From Actinomycetota bacterium (GTDB taxonomy: Bacteria; Actinomycetota; Actinomycetes; Nanopelagicales; Nanopelagicaceae): a stretch of DNA of 11,174 bases. The notes under the pieces are model-generated. The model ran no database searches and was not told where the DNA came from. It saw only the letters and a list, made by a program, of their open reading frames with translations. The stretch lies in contig JAPLBI010000011.1 in the NCBI GenBank assembly GCA_026392815.1, forward strand, positions 4,099-15,272. The letters are read 5' to 3'. Below, in pieces: positions 6,609 to 11,174 of the stretch (the first letter of the stretch is position 1; the number at the start of each line of letters is the position of its first letter). The translations under genes were made by a program, and so were the position numbers.

Positions 6609-7462
6609 GAGATACCCAGGCCCGGCTGGCACTCTTTGCTGCCATTGAAGGTGGGCATGTTTTCTGGAGCCAAGAGATCGCAACTTATGGTTCTGATCAT
6701 GTCTATAAGAAGCTAATCACAGGCGGTTACGACGGAGTTAAATTCGGAAAGACGATAGACCGATTGCGCGCTCTTAAGGTAGACGAAATTGCCAAAAGTA
6801 TTGATAGCGCAGGTGCGATTTTCTTAACGCCAGAAATGGCGCAATGGCCAGAACAGTTGAATGAACTCGCCGCTCCACCAATTGGTTTAATTGTGAAAGG
6901 CGATATTGATGTATTACAAGAACGCGGCCTCGCAATCGTTGGAACGCGCAATCCAACGCCCTATGGAATCCGCAACGCGGGAGATTTCGCAGCAGGCTTT
7001 GTTGATCGCGAATGGACGATTATTAGCGGTGGTGCCTATGGAATTGATTCAGCAGCGCATAAAGGTGCGCTGATTGCCGAAGGATCAACAGTTGCGGTGC
7101 TGGCCGCTGGAATAGATGTTGCATACCCGGCAGGAAATGCTCGGCTATTTTCTGAAATCTGCGAGAACGGTGCGCTGGTCTCAGAAGTTATTCCTGGCGC
7201 CCATGCAATTCCGTCACGTTTTCTAACGCGCAATCGAATAATTGCTGCGCTTTCCCAAGCGACCTTAGTCGTTGAAGCAGCCTTTCGTTCGGGCTCACTA
7301 CGCACTGCACGCGATGCCGCAGAGCTAATGCGCCCGGTGATGGCGATACCTGGGCCGATAAGTGCGCCAACATCTGAAGGCTGTCATCGCTTGATCGGCG
7401 AACGCGCTGCTGAGTTGGTTACATCTGTTGGAGATGCGATTGAGTTGATTTCTACCCTCTAG
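6605..7462 (+). CDS. dprA: DNA-processing protein DprA (Smf), short form
   Basis: DprA binds incoming single-stranded DNA and loads RecA in transformation. It is also widespread in bacteria not known to be competent. The 285-residue product has a divergent N-terminal region (1-80), then the Rossmann-like core: GLAIVGTRNPTPYG (108-121), SGGAYGID (141-148) followed by AAH, AVLAAGIDVAYPAGN (164-178), FLTRNRIIAALS (206-217), LVVEA then SGSLRTA (229-235), and AIPGP (247-251). Family members are often 360 residues or longer; this one ends soon after the core and lacks the C-terminal winged-helix domain. The stop is clean and no relic follows, so it looks like a natural short form. ATGA overlap with yifB indicates coupling. 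Confidence 0.94.
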   Translation: MRDTQARLALFAAIEGGHVFWSQEIATYGSDHVYKKLITGGYDGVKFGKTIDRLRALKVDEIAKSIDSAGAIFLTPEMAQWPEQLNELAAPPIGLIVKGDIDVLQERGLAIVGTRNPTPYGIRNAGDFAAGFVDREWTIISGGAYGIDSAAHKGALIAEGSTVAVLAAGIDVAYPAGNARLFSEICENGALVSEVIPGAHAIPSRFLTRNRIIAALSQATLVVEAAFRSGSLRTARDAAELMRPVMAIPGPISAPTSEGCHRLIGERAAELVTSVGDAIELISTL

Positions 7463-7507
7463 AAATTTGGTTTAGGCAATGCAAGAGCTTAATGAGAGAA
7501 TAAGCGC

Positions 7508-8425
7508 ATGAGTGAATTCCGTTCGGGCTTTGTCGCAATTGTCGGCCGCCCTAACACCGGAAAATCAACTCTCATCAACGCACTTGTCGGTAGCAAGATC
7601 GCGATAACTTCACCGCATCCCAACACCACGCGCCATGCGATCCGTGGCATCGTAAACCAGCCAACTTTTCAAGCAGTGCTCGTTGATACCCCAGGTATCC
7701 ATAAGCCAAAGACTCTGCTCGGCCATCGCCTAAATGCAGTTGTCGGCGAGAGCATGGATTCAGTAGATATCGTTTTGATGTGCCTTCCAGCAGATGAAAC
7801 TTCTGGGGGAGGAGATGTATTTCTTGCCCAAGAGATTGCTAAACACCCGCGCGCTAAGAAATTCGCACTAGTTACTAAGACAGATTTAATCTCTAAGGAG
7901 AAATTGGCCCTGCGTCTAGCCGGAATCAACGATCTCGCTAAGGGATTTACATGGGATGAGATCGTTCCGATCTCTGCAGCGATACATTCGCAGATCGATT
8001 TATTAGCTGAGTTAATTGGTAAAAGCCTGCCGGTTGGCCCAGCCTTCTATCCCGAAGGAATGAAGAGCGATCAAGATCAGCAGCAGTTGATCTGCGAGTT
8101 AATTCGCGAAGCTGCCATGCGCGATGCCCGTGAAGAACTTCCCCACTCGATTATGGTGACAATCGATGAGATGTCAGAGCGCGATGAAAAAGGCTCACGT
8201 CCATTCTTTGATATTCATGCAACTATCCACGTGGAACGCGATTCACAGACCGGAATTATCCTGGGCCATAAAGGCGAGCGTCTAAAAGATATTGGAATGC
8301 GCGCACGTGCCGATATCGAACGCGAACTTAACGCCCGAATTTTCTTAGGGCTACATGTAAAGGTATCTAAAGAATGGCAGCGCGATCCTAAGTTGTTACA
8401 GCGTTTAGGATTTGGCGAAAACTAA
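7508..8425 (+). CDS. era: GTPase Era, ribosome assembly factor
   Basis: Era binds the 3' end of 16S rRNA and helps 30S subunit maturation, linking it to growth and division. The 305-residue protein has all GTPase motifs: G1 GRPNTGKS (13-20), G2 TTRHAIRG (40-47), G3 DTPGIHKP (60-67), G4 TKTD (123-126) and G5 ISA (155-157). A C-terminal KH domain follows, with ILGHKGERLKDIG (251-263). Length is normal. The start has a GAGAGAA ribosome-binding stretch (7494-7500) 7 bases upstream. It follows dprA by 45 bp, whereas era more often sits near ybeY or recO, so the location is unusual. Its stop overlaps the stop of the convergent EamA gene by 4 bp. Confidence 0.97.
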   Translation: MSEFRSGFVAIVGRPNTGKSTLINALVGSKIAITSPHPNTTRHAIRGIVNQPTFQAVLVDTPGIHKPKTLLGHRLNAVVGESMDSVDIVLMCLPADETSGGGDVFLAQEIAKHPRAKKFALVTKTDLISKEKLALRLAGINDLAKGFTWDEIVPISAAIHSQIDLLAELIGKSLPVGPAFYPEGMKSDQDQQQLICELIREAAMRDAREELPHSIMVTIDEMSERDEKGSRPFFDIHATIHVERDSQTGIILGHKGERLKDIGMRARADIERELNARIFLGLHVKVSKEWQRDPKLLQRLGFGEN

Positions 8426-9294
8426 GCGCTAGTTCTGCGGCTTGCTAAATATGAGCCGATTAAAACGAGTGGCAGTCCAACAATGATTCCAAGGGTCAGC
8501 GGTTCATTTAAAATAATTACGCCAAGGATTACAGCAAATGCGGTATTCATATAAGTAACTAGCGATGCGCGGGTTGGCCCAATCTCAGCCATAACTGCAA
8601 AGAAGATGGCAAATGCGATACCAGTTGAAAAGACGCCTAACGCGATTAGCGAATAAATCGCCTCATAGCTTACGGCGCGATCTGGCCAGAAGATAAAGAG
8701 CGCTGGTGAGTAAAAGACTGCAGTCATCGCCATTGCAATACCGTTGATCGCAACACCTGAGCCTTCCGGCATCTTGCGCGTAATGTAGATAACGGCGAAG
8801 GCGTAACCGATAGATGCAGCGATCACCATCAAGATTGATAGCGGATCAGATGAACCGGTCAAACTTTCAATTCCTACAAGTAAGAAGACGCCGAGGAAAC
8901 CGATGGCGATTCCGAATAAGCGCTTTGGTTGCCAGACAGATTTATCACCGTAGCGCGATGCGATTAGAGTCGAAAAGATAGGTACTGAGGAAACGAGCAA
9001 ACCAGCTAGCCCAGATGAGATCTTCTGCTCAGCAGTTCCGATCAGAATCCAAGGACCGACCATTTCAAAGAGGGCATAGACCGCTATGTAGCGCCAATTC
9101 TTTAGCGCGGTAAAGAAAGTTTTATCGTAGATCGCAATCGGAATAAGAATTAGCGCACCGATGACAACTCGTCCTAGGACCACAATCGCTGGATGGAATC
9201 CATCTTGTGGATCAACGGCAACACGAATAAATAGATAAGGGATGCCCCATAAAAAGCCGGAAAGTAGAAAGAGGATCAAATTACGGCGCGACAT
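8422..9294 (-). CDS. EamA (DMT superfamily) transporter
   Basis: An inner-membrane permease of the drug/metabolite transporter superfamily; the substrate cannot be told from sequence. The 290 residues are mostly hydrophobic, consistent with ten membrane helices in two EamA repeats (about 7-141 and 152-286). Typical patterns are SGFLWGIPYLFIRVA (12-26) in the first repeat, and TRASLVTYMNTAFAVILGVI then ILNEPLTLG in the second. The last residues SRRTSA form a short positive cytosolic tail. GGAG lies about 11 bases before the ATG as a possible ribosome-binding site. It starts 36 bp after the glgM stop on the same strand and is probably co-transcribed, but no functional link with glycogen is evident. 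Confidence 0.9.
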   Translation of the reverse strand: MSRRNLILFLLSGFLWGIPYLFIRVAVDPQDGFHPAIVVLGRVVIGALILIPIAIYDKTFFTALKNWRYIAVYALFEMVGPWILIGTAEQKISSGLAGLLVSSVPIFSTLIASRYGDKSVWQPKRLFGIAIGFLGVFLLVGIESLTGSSDPLSILMVIAASIGYAFAVIYITRKMPEGSGVAINGIAMAMTAVFYSPALFIFWPDRAVSYEAIYSLIALGVFSTGIAFAIFFAVMAEIGPTRASLVTYMNTAFAVILGVIILNEPLTLGIIVGLPLVLIGSYLASRRTSA

Positions 9295-9330
9295 GAGTCG
9301 GGGTGCTCCAGTGCTAGAAAGTGTTTTGAA

Positions 9331-10497
9331 TTAACGCAGCACGCTGCGATAGAGCGCAATAGTAGCCTGTGCAACAGCATCCCAGCCAAAGTGCGTTGTG
9401 GCGCGTTCGCGACCTGCTTTCCCGTAACGCTTAAGTAGTTCTGGATCTGCCAATAAACGAGTAATTGCTTGCGATAAATCACCCTCAAATTTGGCGTGAT
9501 CTTCGGTGTAATCAACTAATTCACCAGTTTTTAAGTGATCGACAACTTCTGGAATACCGCCTACGCGCGATGCCAGAACCGCGGTTTGGCATCCCATCGC
9601 CTCTAAATTAACAATTCCGAGTGGTTCATAAATTGATGGACATAAGAAGAGTTCGGCTTGAGTTAATACAGCTGTTAACTCATCGTGCGGCAACATATCT
9701 TTAATCCACCAGATGTTGTTGCGAGTTTTCTGTAGTTCAGCAATTAGATCGGCAACTTCTGCGCCAATACCTGGTTCATCGGGGCTTCCGGCGCAGAGCA
9801 CCAAACCATATTCGGCAGGTACTGATTTCCAGGCGCGCAGCAAATGAGCTAAACCTTTTTGACGAGTAATACGACCAACAAATGTGGCGTAAGGCCCAGT
9901 GATTCCATACTTTGCCAAAACCGATGGATCAGGATTTGGTGCAAACTTTGCAACGTCTACTCCATTGCGAATGGTGTGAACCTTACTTGGATCAACGCTT
10001 GGATAGGCGCTTAAGACATCGGAGCGCATTCCATCGCTAACTGAAATTATTGCAGCGGCGCTTTCGTAAGCTGTCTTTTCCGCCCAAGAAGAAATCTGGT
10101 AACCACCACCGAGTTGTTCAGCTTTCCATGGGCGCAGCGGTTCAAGTGAATGCGCGCTAACAATGTGGGGGATTCCGTAAAGCAGCGATGCGGTATGTCC
10201 TGCCATATTTGCATACCAAGTATGTGAATGTACGAGCTGCACGCTCGCAAGGTTTGTTGCAATTGCCAGGTCTGTTGCGATCGCTTGAAGCGCAGGATTT
10301 GCAGATGCGAATTCGCTGGGGGTGTCATATCCAAAAGCGCCATCGCTACGTTCTCCGCCAAAGCAATGCACATCTACCTGAACTCCACTGATGGATCGAA
10401 GCGCCTGAGTTAATTGAAAGACATGTACTCCGGCTCCGCCATAGACCTGAGGTGGCCACTCTTTGGTGACAATTCCTACCTTCAGATCTTTACTCAT
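9331..10497 (-). CDS. glgM: GT4 glycogen synthase / alpha-maltose-1-phosphate synthase (GlgM/GlgA, actinobacterial type)
   Basis: An ADP-glucose-using retaining glycosyltransferase of family GT4. In Mycobacterium the related Rv1212c (GlgM, 387 residues) joins ADP-glucose and glucose 1-phosphate to make maltose 1-phosphate for the GlgE pathway; older annotations call it glycogen synthase GlgA. The 388-residue product has the N-terminal glycine loop PQVYGGAGVHV (16-26), HSHTWYANMAG (90-100), SAHSLEPLRPWK (114-125), FVGRITRQKG (206-215) and the C-terminal GT4 signature PSIYEPLGIVNLEAMGC (287-303) with E291 and E299 as the E-x7-E pair. It is divergent from glgC, as Rv1212c is from Rv1213. Whether it makes maltose 1-phosphate or extends glucan depends on whether glgE is present, which this window does not show. 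Confidence 0.9.
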   Translation of the reverse strand: MSKDLKVGIVTKEWPPQVYGGAGVHVFQLTQALRSISGVQVDVHCFGGERSDGAFGYDTPSEFASANPALQAIATDLAIATNLASVQLVHSHTWYANMAGHTASLLYGIPHIVSAHSLEPLRPWKAEQLGGGYQISSWAEKTAYESAAAIISVSDGMRSDVLSAYPSVDPSKVHTIRNGVDVAKFAPNPDPSVLAKYGITGPYATFVGRITRQKGLAHLLRAWKSVPAEYGLVLCAGSPDEPGIGAEVADLIAELQKTRNNIWWIKDMLPHDELTAVLTQAELFLCPSIYEPLGIVNLEAMGCQTAVLASRVGGIPEVVDHLKTGELVDYTEDHAKFEGDLSQAITRLLADPELLKRYGKAGRERATTHFGWDAVAQATIALYRSVLR

Positions 10498-10510
10498 AGA
10501 TCAGAGCCTA
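10498..10510 (-). promoter_or_regulatory. Putative leaderless promoter of glgM
   Basis: On the minus strand, TAGGCT (10510 to 10505) is exactly 7 bases before the glgM ATG at 10497. No Shine-Dalgarno sequence and no clear -35 box are seen. It faces away from the glgC promoter in the 71-bp gap. Confidence 0.5.
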
Positions 10511-10556
10511 AACCAATTAGCGCTCATTTCATCTGTTGCATCGGCGCTATCGCGAG

Positions 10557-10568
10557 TAGATTTAGGTC
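10557..10568 (+). promoter_or_regulatory. Putative leaderless promoter of glgC
   Basis: TAGATT (10557-10562) matches TANNNT and is 6 bases before the glgC ATG at 10569. TTGCAT (10536-10541) could be a -35 box, but the spacer is only 15 bp. No good ribosome-binding site is present. Confidence 0.5.
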
Positions 10569-11174
10569 ATGCAGCGAAGAGAGCGTCCACTAGGAATAGT
10601 CCTTGCTGGTGGCGAAGGTAAGCGCTTAATGCCGTTGACCGCAGATCGCGCAAAACCGGCGGTGCCGTTCGGTGGCACCTATCGTTTGGTCGATTTCGTT
10701 CTCTCTAATTTAGTAAATGCTGAGATGCGCAAGATCGCTGTACTAACGCAATATAAATCGCATTCTCTCGACCGCCACATAACAACTACTTGGCGCATGA
10801 GCACTTTAACTGGAAATTACATAACGCCAGTTCCGGCGCAACAACGCCTTGGACCGCGTTGGTATACCGGTAGCGCTGATGCAATTTTGCAGAACTTCAA
10901 TTTAATTCATGATGAAAACCCAAACCACGTTCTTGTCTTTGGTGCAGACCACGTCTATCGCATGGATCCTGATCAGATGTTTGAGGCCCACATCGAATCA
11001 GGTGCAGGTGTAACTATCGCTGCTATTCGTATGCCACGTGCTGAAGCCCATGACTTTGGCGTAATTGAATTAGCTGATGATGGAATAACAATTAAGGCAT
11101 GTCACGAAAAACCATCCGACCCTCCTGCCATGCCAGGCCACCCTGATCTGTGTTTAGTTTCAATGGGAAATTAC
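10569..11174 (+). CDS. glgC: Glucose-1-phosphate adenylyltransferase, N-terminal 202 residues (cut by window edge)
   Basis: GlgC makes ADP-glucose from ATP and glucose 1-phosphate, the committed step in bacterial glycogen synthesis. The frame is open from ATG at 10569 to the last base. It carries the nucleotide-binding motif [13 protein letters not shown] (12-24), PAVPFGG then [10 protein letters not shown] (30-47), WYTGSADAI (98-106), [10 protein letters not shown] (124-133), and ends in SMGNY, a conserved stretch near the middle of the family. Full-length GlgC is about 410 residues, so roughly half is missing to the right. Divergence from the GT4 glucan enzyme matches other Actinobacteria, and the shared 71-bp promoter region suggests coordinated expression. 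Confidence 0.96.
   Translation, partial: MQRRERPLGIVLAGGEGKRLMPLTADRAKPAVPFGGTYRLVDFVLSNLVNAEMRKIAVLTQYKSHSLDRHITTTWRMSTLTGNYITPVPAQQRLGPRWYTGSADAILQNFNLIHDENPNHVLVFGADHVYRMDPDQMFEAHIESGAGVTIAAIRMPRAEAHDFGVIELADDGITIKACHEKPSDPPAMPGHPDLCLVSMGNY

Noticed and set aside
8422..8425. Intrinsic terminator at convergent gene ends
   Set aside because: The stop codons overlap and no GC-rich stem followed by a T run is visible on either side here or at 1727-1730.
10188..10413. Plus-strand open frames opposite the glgM N-terminus
   Set aside because: They lie wholly within glgM, whose protein motifs are intact across this region, and have no start signals.
1..11174. Frequent GATCGC / CGCGAT strings through the window, suggesting an over-represented motif like cyanobacterial HIP1
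   Set aside because: Most occur in frame as GAT-CGC or CGC-GAT (Asp and Arg codons favoured here), so codon usage explains them; I could not count against a background model.
1..11174. A hidden novel defence, mobile or RNA system
   Set aside because: Nearly all bases are covered by recognisable housekeeping genes; no gap exceeds 170 bp, and no direct repeats, transposase, integrase, toxin-antitoxin pair or tRNA was seen.

Overview
The window looks like a stretch of core chromosome from a streamlined, moderate-GC actinobacterium. The lineage call rests on the SepH (DUF3071) cell-division protein, the order rplS-lepB-rnhB-yraN-yifB-dprA, the divergent glgM/glgC pair, and the actinobacterial Cys-Cys signature in the signal peptidase. 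AT-rich codon choice, 4-bp gene overlaps, tail-to-tail stop overlaps and very short intergenic gaps would suit the freshwater Nanopelagicales (acI) type, but that finer placement is inference from style and not from a marker gene.

Layout. At 1-594 (minus) is the N-terminal two-thirds of a pseudouridine-5'-phosphate glycosidase (psuG), cut by the window edge. Divergent from it, 627-1730 (plus) encodes an alkaline-phosphatase-superfamily phosphodiesterase/pyrophosphatase. It collides tail-to-tail with sepH (1727-2635, minus). From a 169-bp divergent intergenic region a long plus-strand cluster starts: rplS (ribosomal protein L19), lepB (signal peptidase I), rnhB (RNase HII), yraN, yifB/comM, dprA and, after a 45-bp gap, era. 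era ends tail-to-tail with an EamA drug/metabolite transporter gene (8422-9294, minus), which lies behind glgM/glgA (9331-10497, minus). A 71-bp divergent promoter region separates glgM from glgC (10569 to the right edge, plus; partial).

How the genes fit together. rplS, lepB and rnhB serve translation, protein export and RNA removal from DNA. yraN-yifB-dprA are translationally coupled (ATGA overlaps) and form the widely conserved DNA-uptake/processing-associated trio. era is a ribosome-assembly GTPase. glgC makes ADP-glucose, and the GT4 enzyme beside it uses ADP-glucose in glycogen/alpha-glucan synthesis, so the right end is a storage-glucan locus.

No mobile element, CRISPR array, tRNA, rRNA or unknown multi-gene system was found. 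The most notable non-coding signal is that five genes (psuG, sepH, yraN, glgM, glgC) each have a TANNNT hexamer exactly 6-7 bases before the ATG, the layout expected for leaderless transcripts. Other points are a perfect 13-bp palindrome in the sepH promoter, a 7-bp-stem hairpin in the rplS leader, a 70-residue acidic tail on L19, loss of the DUF2469 gene usually found after rnhB, and a DprA without its C-terminal winged-helix domain.
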